A DNA stretch of 64,000 bases from Chitinophagaceae bacterium 26-R-25 (GTDB taxonomy: Bacteria; Bacteroidota; Bacteroidia; Chitinophagales; Chitinophagaceae): positions 2,294,001 through 2,358,000 of the forward strand of contig JARWSJ010000001.1 in the NCBI GenBank assembly GCA_029906195.1, in the 5' to 3' direction. Positions 53,561 through 62,165 of this stretch are shown piece after piece; within the stretch, counting starts at the first letter, position 1; each line of letters starts with the position of its first letter. A program made the translations under genes and the position numbers. The notes under the pieces were generated by a model, which was not told the origin of the DNA, did not search any database, and saw nothing but the letters and a program-made list of their open reading frames with translations.

Positions 53561-55240
53561 TTATTTCAATCTTTCGGAAATGTCTAACCCAAATTTTCGC
53601 GACGTGTCTTTCGCAATATCATAACCGGCATCCGCGTGACGGATAACGCCCATTCCCGGGTCGTTTCTCAATACACGGGCCAGGCGTGCCGCAGCATCAT
53701 CTGAACCATCAGCAACAATAACCATTCCTGCATGGATGCTGTAACCCATGCCTACGCCGCCACCATGATGAAGACTCACCCAACTTGCGCCGCCGGCAGT
53801 ATTTATCAACGCATTCAATAACGGCCAGTCTGCAACAGCATCGCTGCCGTCCAACATCGCTTCTGTTTCGCGATTGGGGCTTGCTACAGAACCCGTGTCG
53901 AGATGGTCGCGGCCAATTACGATCGGCGCTTTTACTTTTCCGGATTTTACCAATTCATTAAAGGCGAGACCTGCTTTTTCGCGCTCACCCTGACCCAACC
54001 AGCAGATGCGTGCAGGTAAACCCTGGAACGCAATTTTTTCTTTTGCCAGTTTTAACCAGCGCTGCAGACTTTTATTTTCGGGGAACATGTTTGCTATCAA
54101 TTCATCCGTTACTGCAATATCAGCAGGATCGCCGCTTAGTGCCGCCCAGCGGAACGGACCTTTACCCTCACAAAACAATGGTCGTATGTAAGCAGGAACA
54201 AATCCCGGAAATTCAAACGCATTTTTCAAACCTCTCTCCTGCGCACGCGCACGAATGTTGTTGCCATAGTCAAAAGTAATGGCACCCATTTTTTGCAATT
54301 CAATCATCAGCTCAACATGCAGTTTCATGCTGTCGTAGCTTAGATCGATGTATTGCTTTGGATTTTCTTTGCGTAAAACATTCGCCTGCTCGTTGGTTAA
54401 AGTATGAGGGATATAGCCAATCAAAGGATCATGTGCAGAAGTTTGATCAGTCAATGTATCCGGAACAATTTTTCTCTCCACCAATCTTTGCAGCAACTGC
54501 ACGGCATTGCAAAGCACGCCGATACTCAGCACTTCTTTATTGGCCTTAGCTTCCAGAGCACGATCGATTGCGTCATCAATATCTGTCAGTTTGATGTCAA
54601 GGTATTTTGTTTCGAGTCTTTTATCAATGCGCCATTCTTCCACTTCCGCGATCAGTGCCACACCTTCATTCATTGTTATTGCTAAGGGCTGAGCGCCACC
54701 CATTCCACCTAGTCCGGCAGTAATGTTCAACGTACCTCTTAGTGTACCGCCAAAATGCTTGTCGGCAGCTGCGGCATATGTTTCATAAGTTCCTTGCACG
54801 ATTCCCTGTGAGCCAATATAGATCCAGCTTCCGGCGGTCATTTGTCCGTACATCATCAATCCTTTTTTCTCCAGTTCATCGAAGTGCTCCCATGTTGCCC
54901 ATTTAGGAACAAGCTGTGAGTTGGAAATCAACACACGCGGCGCATCCTTGTGCGTTCGCAAAATGCCGACAGGTTTACCGCTTTGTATCAGTAAGGTTTC
55001 ATCTTCATTTAAATCTTTCAATGCTTTGATAATGAGATCAAGACTTTCAAAATTTCTTGCTGCTTTACCGCGTCCGCCATAAACAATCAAATCATCCGGA
55101 CGCTCGGCCACGTCTGGATTTAAGTTGTTTAACAACATGCGCAATGCAGCTTCCTGTACCCAGCCTTTACATTGCAATGCAGCACCCGTAGGTGTCTTAT
55201 ATTTCTCAACGTCGTAACGTTTGTAAGTAGTTGTGCTCAT
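53561..55240 (-). CDS. hutU: Urocanate hydratase
   Basis: NAD+-dependent conversion of urocanate to imidazolonepropionate. 559 residues; [30 protein letters not shown] (NAD-binding glycine region) and [20 protein letters not shown] are diagnostic. The active-site cysteine region is in [13 protein letters not shown]. It follows hutH on the minus strand after a 104-bp gap that holds one unpaired repeat arm. Confidence 0.97.
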   Translation of the reverse strand: MSTTTYKRYDVEKYKTPTGAALQCKGWVQEAALRMLLNNLNPDVAERPDDLIVYGGRGKAARNFESLDLIIKALKDLNEDETLLIQSGKPVGILRTHKDAPRVLISNSQLVPKWATWEHFDELEKKGLMMYGQMTAGSWIYIGSQGIVQGTYETYAAAADKHFGGTLRGTLNITAGLGGMGGAQPLAITMNEGVALIAEVEEWRIDKRLETKYLDIKLTDIDDAIDRALEAKANKEVLSIGVLCNAVQLLQRLVERKIVPDTLTDQTSAHDPLIGYIPHTLTNEQANVLRKENPKQYIDLSYDSMKLHVELMIELQKMGAITFDYGNNIRARAQERGLKNAFEFPGFVPAYIRPLFCEGKGPFRWAALSGDPADIAVTDELIANMFPENKSLQRWLKLAKEKIAFQGLPARICWLGQGEREKAGLAFNELVKSGKVKAPIVIGRDHLDTGSVASPNRETEAMLDGSDAVADWPLLNALINTAGGASWVSLHHGGGVGMGYSIHAGMVIVADGSDDAAARLARVLRNDPGMGVIRHADAGYDIAKDTSRKFGLDISERLK

Positions 55241-55246
55241 GTTTAT

Positions 55247-55284
55247 TTAGTTGAAAATTGAAAGTTGAAAATTGAAAATTGTTA
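55247..55284. repeat. Unpaired RTTGAAA word array
   Basis: Four to five tandem words between hutH and hutU with no facing arm. The sequence after it (about 55301-55333) has a CGTACTTCGT word repeated. Confidence 0.65.
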
Positions 55285-55344
55285 GCTACTGAATTAAAGA
55301 ATGTCGTACACCGTACTTCGTACTTCGTGCACATTTGCCCTGCA

Positions 55345-56901
55345 TTAGAAATTAAAGTTTTCAAATCCCTTGTCCAGCTCCACTCCTTTCGTCTTTGCAA
55401 AATCATTTACATTTTGAACAAAAGAATAGTTTTGAATTATATTTCTGATGGCATTAATGTCGTTAGCGAAAATCCTGTCTTCTTCAGCGAAGCCAACAAA
55501 CTTGCGAACGTATTCATGTGCAAACTCAAGTAATTCGCTGCTTCGCAATGGTCTTCTGAATTCGATCGCCTGGCAGGCACTCATTAATTCAATCGCCAAA
55601 ATGGATTCGAGATTGTCTATTACCTGGTTCAATTTTCTTCCACTGATGCTTCCCATGCTCACATGATCTTCCTGCCCCAATGAAGTTGGAATACTATCTG
55701 CACTCGCAGGGAAACACAACGTTTTGTTTTCTGTAACCAACGCTGCTGTTGTGTACTGCGGAATCATGAAGCCGCTGTTCAGGCCAACATCGTTCATCAG
55801 CAACATTGGCAATCCCCATTTCCCTTCCAACAAAAGATAACAACGACGATCAGAAATGTTGCCTACTTCCGCCGCTGCAAAACAAGCGTAGTCAAGTGGC
55901 AGCGCCATTGGCTGACCGTGAAAATTTCCTCCGCTGATCGTATCGTCTGCTGAGAAAATGATGGGGTTGTCTGTAACGGAGTTCAATTCGATTTCGGTCA
56001 ACTCACTTAAATGCAACCATGCATTGCGGCTGGCACCATGTACTTGCGGCATGCATCGAAGACTGTATGGATCCTGCACTCTTCCACAATCTATATGGCT
56101 TTGCATAATATCTGAATGCTGTAACAACAATCTCAATCTTTGAGCCACTAACAGATTTCCCGCATATGGTCGCAATTGATGCAGCCTTTCATCAAACGGC
56201 GCTTTTGTACCGGTCAATGCTTCAAGGCTCATCGCACCGATGATGTCTGCAGCTTCCAAACAATTGTACATGCGTTCAACTGCTTTCACTGCGAACGCTA
56301 AAATGAATTGCGTTCCATTGATAAGCGCCAATCCTTCTTTCGGACCAAGCTGTATTGACTGCAAATTATTTTGTTGCAACACGCCGGATGTATTTTGGCG
56401 CTTGCCTTTATAAAACACTTCTCCCAATCCAATCAGCGGCAAAAACAAATGACTCAATGGAGCAAGATCTCCACTTGCACCAACGCTCCCTTTCTCAGGC
56501 ACAACAGGTATAACATCATTATCAATGTGCCAGATAATTCTTTCTAAAGTGACCAATTGCACGCCAGAAAAGCCTTGCGCCAACGCATGCACTTTGGTAA
56601 TGAGCATCAATTTTGCAATTTCCTCGGGTATCGGATTGCCAACACCCACGCTGTGACTTTGCAAAATTTTGTGTTGCAGCAATCGTGTATCTTCAGGGGA
56701 AACAGGTTTGTTTGCAAGGATGCCAAAACCTGTATTAACGCCATACACCGTTCTGTTGTCATCTACGATTTGCTGTACATCCTGCTGACTCTTCCTGATC
56801 TTTTCCAATGCCGCATTACCCAGTACACCTTTGGTTTTTCCAGATGCAATCTGCAATGCAATACTTGCTGTTAAGTGATCAACTCCGTATTGAAATGTCA
56901 T
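55345..56901 (-). CDS. hutH: Histidine ammonia-lyase
   Basis: First enzyme of histidine degradation, giving urocanate and ammonia. 518 residues. The MIO-forming tripeptide is A142-S143-G144 in GSVGASGDLAPLSH; Y53 and the segment YGVNTGFG (53-60) are active-site conserved. FHGQPMALPLDYACFA and GQEDHVSMGSISGRKL are further family motifs. Head of the hut cluster, downstream of a MarR-type regulator. Confidence 0.96.
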   Translation of the reverse strand: MTFQYGVDHLTASIALQIASGKTKGVLGNAALEKIRKSQQDVQQIVDDNRTVYGVNTGFGILANKPVSPEDTRLLQHKILQSHSVGVGNPIPEEIAKLMLITKVHALAQGFSGVQLVTLERIIWHIDNDVIPVVPEKGSVGASGDLAPLSHLFLPLIGLGEVFYKGKRQNTSGVLQQNNLQSIQLGPKEGLALINGTQFILAFAVKAVERMYNCLEAADIIGAMSLEALTGTKAPFDERLHQLRPYAGNLLVAQRLRLLLQHSDIMQSHIDCGRVQDPYSLRCMPQVHGASRNAWLHLSELTEIELNSVTDNPIIFSADDTISGGNFHGQPMALPLDYACFAAAEVGNISDRRCYLLLEGKWGLPMLLMNDVGLNSGFMIPQYTTAALVTENKTLCFPASADSIPTSLGQEDHVSMGSISGRKLNQVIDNLESILAIELMSACQAIEFRRPLRSSELLEFAHEYVRKFVGFAEEDRIFANDINAIRNIIQNYSFVQNVNDFAKTKGVELDKGFENFNF

Positions 56902-56935
56902 ATTAGTTATTAGTTGTTAGTTGATAGTTATTGGG

Positions 56936-57011
56936 AATTAAAAGTTGAAAATTGAAAATGACGTTATGTAAAGCAGCCCATTTTCAACTTTCAATTTTCA
57001 ACTTTCAATTT
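56936..57011. repeat. Inverted repeat, word RTTGAAA, beside an unpaired GTTATTA array
   Basis: The left arm 56936-56960 pairs with 56980-57011. An unpaired array of TAGTTGT/TAGTTAT words (56901-56934) adjoins it on the left and overlaps the hutH start region. The right arm extends over the end of the MarR gene. Confidence 0.72.
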
Positions 57012-57482
57012 ATCTTCAATTCTGTCGAACAAGCTCGCTGACTGCAACCCCCGCTCCACTCCCGCAATGGACTGTAATACTTTCTTACTGTCTTTGTTTT
57101 CATTGATCAGTTCTTCCATGGAGTCTTGTAGTGCCTGCCAGATAGGCTTTACCTGCTTTAGTAATTGATTTCCCTTGCTTGTAAAAGTTAACACTTTTTT
57201 GCGGCCGTCATCTTTTGCTGTGCTGATCTTTATTAAACCTTTCGATTGCAGATTCGTAACCAATTGACTAACGGCAGAATGTGAAATGTTTAGTTCATCG
57301 GAAATGTCTTTGATAGACACAGCTTGCTTCTCCGACAAAATGTAAAAGACAGGAAACCAGGAAGCATCGAACTTAATCTTGTGATGTTTGTAAACACTGT
57401 TAACATCTGCAAGAAAGCTCTCGCTCAATCGGCGCAAGCGACTGCCGAAAACCAAAAATCCAAGTGATTCGTAAAAATTCAT
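56991..57482 (-). CDS. MarR family transcriptional regulator
   Basis: 163-residue winged-helix protein. IKDISDELNISHSAVSQLVTNL is cut here as two parts: helix-turn-helix DELNISHSAVSQLV (about 85-98), then wing KGLIKISTAKDDGRKKV. Long flanking helices provide the dimer interface (SFLADVNSVYKHHKIKF and the C-terminal helix). It is upstream of and co-oriented with hutH, so it may sense a histidine metabolite and control the hut genes (inference). The last codons lie in the RTTGAAA repeat. Confidence 0.88.
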   Translation of the reverse strand: MNFYESLGFLVFGSRLRRLSESFLADVNSVYKHHKIKFDASWFPVFYILSEKQAVSIKDISDELNISHSAVSQLVTNLQSKGLIKISTAKDDGRKKVLTFTSKGNQLLKQVKPIWQALQDSMEELINENKDSKKVLQSIAGVERGLQSASLFDRIEDKLKVEN

Positions 57483-57515
57483 AAATTATATAAGTACTTA
57501 TACAAATATAGGAAG

Positions 57516-57609
57516 AATTTAAAAGTAAAAAGCAAAAATTCAAAAAGCTTCTATGCATCTTGGCGACTGTATTTTTTACTTTCTACTTTTGACTTTTTAC
57601 TTTTGAATT
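57516..57609. repeat. Short-word inverted repeat, word AAAAGTA
   Basis: The left arm 57516-57547 pairs imperfectly with 57571-57609. It lies between the divergent MarR and serine hydrolase genes, so over both promoter regions. Confidence 0.68.
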
Positions 57610-57641
57610 CTTTCCTTAAGTTAGGCTTCTAATTGTCCCAT

Positions 57642-59018
57642 ATGTATCGAATACTTCGGATTACCCTTCTTGTCGCTCTGGCGATTGTGCTCACTTTTGT
57701 CTTGGGATTCTGCTGGCGTTCTTTTCCGATCATCAGTGGTTATGGTGCAAAAAATATTTGTTCCAATGTTTTCATTGCGGGAAGATCGCCCGAGGATGTG
57801 ATAAAAAATGAACTGGAGGGTTTTCCGCTATCACTCGGAACCTACAAAGTGAATCTGCAGGATTCCTCTGTAACAGGTACTGTATTCGGCTTTGCAAAAA
57901 GAGTGGCCGTTTACCGGTCTGGAATGGGAGCCTCACTATTGAATGGAATCAGCAAAGAAGATTTTTATAAACAAGCAAGAAAAACAGTTGCCCCGCCTCC
58001 TGTTCCAGATTCACTTGCATGGCCATTTGGCAGCAAAATAAAAGACAGTGTAATTGCCGGCATTGATAAAAAATTAATTGATGTTGCTTTGGACTCTGCC
58101 TTTTCCGAACCGGGAGAAAAAAAGAACCGCCGGACAAGAGCCGTTGTGATTGTTTACAATGGACAAATTATTGCGGAAAGGTATGCGGATGGCTTTAATG
58201 CCAGTTCGAAGCTCATTGGTTGGTCGATGACGAAAAGCGTCACCAATGCCTTGCTTGGCGTTTTGGTGAAAGATGGCAAGCTCGACATCAACGCACCTGC
58301 CCCAATCGCAGAGTGGAAGAATGATGATCGCAAAAACATCACACTAAAAAATCTGATGCAAATGTCGAGCGGACTGAAGTGGGAAGAGAACTACACCAAG
58401 TCATGCGACGCCACCAACATGTTGTACAAAGAAAAAGACATGGGACACTATGCAATGCTTGCTCCGGAGGAAAAGAAACCCAACTCTTTTTTCTACTACT
58501 CGAGTGGCACCACCAATATTTTGTCGCACATTGTTCGCGAAAATATTCCTGCCAATGAGTACGAGAATTTTCCATACAAAAGATTGTTTTACAAAATAGG
58601 CATGAACAGTGCAGTTATTGAACCGGACGCGGGGGGCACTTTTGTTGGATCATCCTATTCGTTTGCCACTGCGAGAGACTGGGCAAAGTTTGGCTTGTTG
58701 TATTTGAACGATGGTGTTTGGAACGGCGAACGCATTTTGCCGGAAGGCTGGGTAAAATACAGCACTACACCTGCCACCACTCACCCAATGGGCATGTATG
58801 GAGCCCAATGGTGGCTGAACGCTGGTGCACCGGGCAATCCTGCAAAAAGAGAATATCCGAACGTTCCCGCCGATTGCTATTGGGCAGATGGTTACGAGGG
58901 CCAATACATTTGGGTAATCCCTTCGAAAAAGTTGGTAGTTGTAAGGCTTGCCTTAGAGCATGGCAACAAGTTGAATGAGGATAAATTCCTGCATGATATA
59001 GTGAACGCCATTCCTTAA
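57642..59018 (+). CDS. Serine hydrolase, class C β-lactamase-like
   Basis: 458 residues with an N-terminal membrane anchor or signal (LLVALAIVLTFVLGFCW). Start at ATG 57642; a TTG lies three codons upstream. The SxxK motif is S194-M-T-K197 in GWSMTKSVTNALLG, the second motif is YYSSGTTN (about 285-292), and the third, in the end region, is HGNKL. The family includes esterases, D-aminopeptidases and PBP-like enzymes; real β-lactamase activity is not implied. Confidence 0.87.
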   Translation: MYRILRITLLVALAIVLTFVLGFCWRSFPIISGYGAKNICSNVFIAGRSPEDVIKNELEGFPLSLGTYKVNLQDSSVTGTVFGFAKRVAVYRSGMGASLLNGISKEDFYKQARKTVAPPPVPDSLAWPFGSKIKDSVIAGIDKKLIDVALDSAFSEPGEKKNRRTRAVVIVYNGQIIAERYADGFNASSKLIGWSMTKSVTNALLGVLVKDGKLDINAPAPIAEWKNDDRKNITLKNLMQMSSGLKWEENYTKSCDATNMLYKEKDMGHYAMLAPEEKKPNSFFYYSSGTTNILSHIVRENIPANEYENFPYKRLFYKIGMNSAVIEPDAGGTFVGSSYSFATARDWAKFGLLYLNDGVWNGERILPEGWVKYSTTPATTHPMGMYGAQWWLNAGAPGNPAKREYPNVPADCYWADGYEGQYIWVIPSKKLVVVRLALEHGNKLNEDKFLHDIVNAIP

Positions 59019-59228
59019 TTTGAAAATTTGCAGATTTGAAAATTTGAAAATGAGCTGTGCAGCAGGCGATTTTTTCTGCGACTTTTTAATTGTCAAATTG
59101 ACAAAATTACTGATAGTTGATATGTTGGCTAAACTGGTTCAGATTAAAACACAAAGAATTTTCAAATTTTCAAATTATCATATTTTCAAATTCTGCCCCT
59201 CATTTTCAAATCTTCAAATTTTCAAATT
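59017..59228. repeat. Inverted repeat, word AATTTGAA, with a doubled right arm
   Basis: The left arm 59017-59052 overlaps the serine hydrolase stop. Two right arms follow, 59157-59194 and 59200-59228, separated by a short CT-rich spacer, the same arrangement as at 26821-27061. Confidence 0.75.
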
Positions 59229-59243
59229 ACCGTATTTTTGTGC

Positions 59244-60392
59244 ATGCTCAAATCTTTTAGTGTGTCACCTAGGGGTTCCCGAATAGCTATCTCCGCATTT
59301 TTCTTTGTATCAGGTTTTAGTTTTGCAAGTTGGGCATCACGCATTCCTACATTAACGCAGAAGCTACATTTGAATGAAGCGCAATTGGGTAGCATATTGT
59401 TTGCTATGCCGCTCGGCTTAATGCTTACACTTCCGGTAACCGGTTTTTTATTAAGCAAATTCAGCAGTAGAAATATTATGGCGACAGGCGCAGTTATTTT
59501 CACGCTTGCGTTAACAGCTATTGGGTTTGCTCAAACACCCTGGCAATTGGCTGTGATTCTTTTTTGCTTCGGATCATCACGCAATTTCATGCACATTGCC
59601 ATGAACGCTCAATCTGTGCAGGTGCAACATTTGTATAAGAAATCCATCATCGCATCTTTTCACGGAATCTGGAGCCTGGCGGGCTTTGCAGGCGCTGCAA
59701 CAGGTGCTTTCATGTTGTATTTCAACGTTTCTCCCGGCATTCATTTCGCTATAGCAGCAGCACTTTTGTTGATTGTAATTACCGTTGCTTCACGCTATAG
59801 TTTGCCTGATGCAGAAACATCAAAAGAAAAACGTCCTGCTTTCATATTACCTGATAAATCTTTGGTAAAGCTTGGCCTCATTGGTTTTTGCAGCCTTGCT
59901 TGCGAAGGAACAATGATCGACTGGACAGGAATTTATTTTAAAGAAGCAGTCGCCGCCCCGGCAAAATTGATAACGATTGGCTACATCGCCTACATGTGTG
60001 CCATGACGATCGGAAGGTTTGTAGGTGACAAGCTTATCAATGTATTAAGCGTAAAAAATGTTTTGCAAATCAGTGGCGCTTTGATCATGTGTGGGCTGTT
60101 GCTTTCCGCGGGTTTTCCGTACATCATACCTTCTACAATAGGCTGTATCCTTACGGGTTTTGGCGTATCGTGCATTATGCCAATGATCTTCGCACTTACG
60201 GGAAAAAACACCACCATGAGCCCCGGCACAGCAATTGCAGCAGTATCTACTGTTAGTTATCTGGGCTTCCTGATGGGACCGCCATTGATTGGTTACATTG
60301 CGCATGCAGCGGGCATTCGCTGGTCGTTTGCAACCTTTGGAATGCTGGGTCTTTTGGTGCTGGTGCTGACCACAAAACTAAAAATACAATAA
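59244..60392 (+). CDS. MFS transporter
   Basis: 382-residue, 12-helix major facilitator. ATG at 59244 (MLKSFSVSPRGSRIAISAFF) preferred over TTG 59238. FASWASRIPTLTQKLHLNEA is conserved in a Bacteroidota/proteobacterial MFS family related to YbjJ/fucose-type permeases. A motif A-like basic loop LLSKFSSRNIM is between helices 2 and 3. Substrate unknown. The repeat arm ends 15 bp before the start codon, so the promoter or ribosome-binding site must overlap it. Confidence 0.86.
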   Translation: MLKSFSVSPRGSRIAISAFFFVSGFSFASWASRIPTLTQKLHLNEAQLGSILFAMPLGLMLTLPVTGFLLSKFSSRNIMATGAVIFTLALTAIGFAQTPWQLAVILFCFGSSRNFMHIAMNAQSVQVQHLYKKSIIASFHGIWSLAGFAGAATGAFMLYFNVSPGIHFAIAAALLLIVITVASRYSLPDAETSKEKRPAFILPDKSLVKLGLIGFCSLACEGTMIDWTGIYFKEAVAAPAKLITIGYIAYMCAMTIGRFVGDKLINVLSVKNVLQISGALIMCGLLLSAGFPYIIPSTIGCILTGFGVSCIMPMIFALTGKNTTMSPGTAIAAVSTVSYLGFLMGPPLIGYIAHAAGIRWSFATFGMLGLLVLVLTTKLKIQ

Positions 60393-60501
60393 AGAAGACC
60401 GGACGAACGTTTCATGATCAGTTAAACCAGAGAAGGAGCTCAGAATTACTTGAGAATGTAATTCTGTTTTCGTATTTTCATATAGACCAAAATACCTGTG
60501 T

Positions 60502-61218
60502 ATGAAAACATTATCCGAAACCTGGTTCGCTGAGGGTTACATAGATTTTGAGCTCAAAAAATATACACTTCTGGCCTACTTACAGGAGGTAGGTAAATAT
60601 TTTTCTGAAAACAAACTTTACCCCCAATTAGGCGATCTGGTTTTCCACTACAATAATGTTGTTGCATTCAGAGAAAATAAAAAATACCTGCAGGAACATT
60701 TTCCCAAAACACTTACGGGCATTCAAATGGAGAAACTTCAATTGTTGTACAAACAAATGATTGAAGACGATGAACTCATGCAGGAGCTTGAGAGCATTAT
60801 CAATTATTCTGCAGGCAAAATGAAGAACACGATTACAAACGGCACAGAGATCTATGAATTTGTGGAAACGAAGCTGAACATCTTTCCCATCGGCCTTGTG
60901 CCGCTCGAACACAACGAAGGATATTTTTTCCTGAATGAAGGCAAATACAACATTACCCGGGCATATCAATATCACTTAAGTTTCTTTGAAAAACACGATG
61001 AAAAATATCGCACCATTGTAACAGAATATGTTGATTGCTGGGAAAGAAATATGGTGAACACTTACGAAAATATCAAGGCAGAACTTATCAGGAAAAACAA
61101 GGCACTCCCCAATCCTGCAGTGTATACCATAGAAACAGAGCTTTCTTATCCGCTTGAGGAAACGTTGTTGCCGATTGCGAAGAGAAGCTTGGTGAGGTTG
61201 ATTAGTAAAGCAGCTTAG
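60502..61218 (+). CDS. Conserved hypothetical protein (Bacteroidota)
   Basis: 238 residues, no signal peptide or membrane helix, rich in charged residues and predicted mostly helical in the first half (KKYTLLAYLQEVGKYFSENK). FPIGLVPLEHNEGYFFL and TRAYQYHLSFFEKHDEKYRT look like well-conserved core strands/helices. I do not recognise a family with known function. Own transcript, followed by the terminator-bearing repeat at 61222. Confidence 0.75.
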   Translation: MKTLSETWFAEGYIDFELKKYTLLAYLQEVGKYFSENKLYPQLGDLVFHYNNVVAFRENKKYLQEHFPKTLTGIQMEKLQLLYKQMIEDDELMQELESIINYSAGKMKNTITNGTEIYEFVETKLNIFPIGLVPLEHNEGYFFLNEGKYNITRAYQYHLSFFEKHDEKYRTIVTEYVDCWERNMVNTYENIKAELIRKNKALPNPAVYTIETELSYPLEETLLPIAKRSLVRLISKAA

Positions 61219-61221
61219 ATC

Positions 61222-61372
61222 AATTAAGAATTAAGAATTAGGAATTAAGAATTGATTACGTGTAGCGACGCAAATAGGCGTAACCTTTTTTATACTCAGC
61301 AAATAAAAGTGCCGCATTCGTTATTGAATGCGGCACTTTTCGTAATTCTTAATTCCTAATTCCTAATTATTT
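61222..61372. repeat. Short-word inverted repeat, word AATTAAG, with a terminator in the loop
   Basis: The left arm 61222-61255 pairs with 61341-61369; the loop holds the terminator 61305-61340. It lies at a convergent gene junction, and the right arm touches the stop of the NlpC gene. Confidence 0.78.
61305..61340. terminator. Strong hairpin terminator at a convergent junction
   Basis: Perfect 15-bp stem (61305-61319, 61326-61340) with a 6-base loop and A/T flanks. The T-run is better on the minus strand, serving the NlpC/P60 gene. Confidence 0.85.
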
Positions 61373-62041
61373 CTTCGGTCTCCCTCCTCCCATAAACTTC
61401 GTCGAATAATAGCCTTCGCCCAGATCGCTGATGACTACTCCGGCGTTTACGGATGCGTGAACGAATTTGTTGTTGGTGAGATAAACGCCGACATGCGAAA
61501 CGCCGCGGCCACGTATGTTGAAGAAAACCAGATCGCCTTCTTTCAGGTCACTTTTTGAAACCTTCTGACAGTTTTGATATTGATCCCTTGAAGTGCGGGG
61601 AACAGTGATTGCGAAAACATTTGACATCAGTGTGCTGGAGAATCCCGAGCAATCAATGCCTTTTCTATCGTTACCGCCGTATTTGTAAGGTGTGCCATAC
61701 CAGTCTTCAATAAAATCAAACATTTTGGCCTGATTGCCAATGTACTCAACTGGAATATCCAGCATGATCGCATACTTGAACAACACCTGGTCCACCTTCT
61801 CAATATTCACGGAACCAAGATTGTTCAATGCAACACCATCAGTGGAATACTTAGTGTAATTGTCAGCTTTTACAGTGCCTGTTTTGGTATTGGAACCAGG
61901 CACCACACTTATAGAGTTGATGAACTCAGGAGACGACGAGTTATTGCCGGTAGTCGTTTTACCGGTTGCCGTAGCATGCTTCGATGTGCTACAGGAAACA
62001 ATTCCAAAAGACGCAACAATGATTACAAACCAATTCTTCAA
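61367..62041 (-). CDS. NlpC/P60 family peptidase, lipoprotein
   Basis: C40 cysteine peptidase cleaving peptidoglycan peptide cross-links. A TTG start at 62041 gives (M)KNWFVIIVASFGIVSC, a clear lipoprotein signal; the frame is open to 62113 but that extension is less typical. Catalytic motif GIDCSGFSSTLM (cysteine), RGVSHVGVYL (histidine) and HASVNAGVVI (third polar residue). About 224 residues. It is cut off from the next gene by a short gap of about 50 bp to 62166. Confidence 0.88.
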   Translation of the reverse strand: MKNWFVIIVASFGIVSCSTSKHATATGKTTTGNNSSSPEFINSISVVPGSNTKTGTVKADNYTKYSTDGVALNNLGSVNIEKVDQVLFKYAIMLDIPVEYIGNQAKMFDFIEDWYGTPYKYGGNDRKGIDCSGFSSTLMSNVFAITVPRTSRDQYQNCQKVSKSDLKEGDLVFFNIRGRGVSHVGVYLTNNKFVHASVNAGVVISDLGEGYYSTKFMGGGRPKK

Positions 62042-62165
62042 TGGATATATTTTAAAAATATTCAATAGGTTAGTCTGGGCAAAAATAAGGGGAAAAGCTG
62101 TAAAAACCGCCATTTCAGGCCACTTTAGGCTTATCTATAATAAGTTTTAGCCCTAATTCGACAAT

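Noticed and set aside
57642..59018. Antibiotic-resistance β-lactamase
   Set aside because: Only the general SxxK serine-hydrolase fold is seen; the third motif is not KTG, so no resistance claim is justified.
59233..59240. TATTTTTG as promoter of the MFS gene
   Set aside because: It matches TAnnTTTG but lies 3 bp before the start codon, so transcription would start inside the gene.
1425..61372. CRISPR-like arrays
   Set aside because: The tandem units are 7-8 bp, without spacers, and arranged as facing arms; no cas genes are present.
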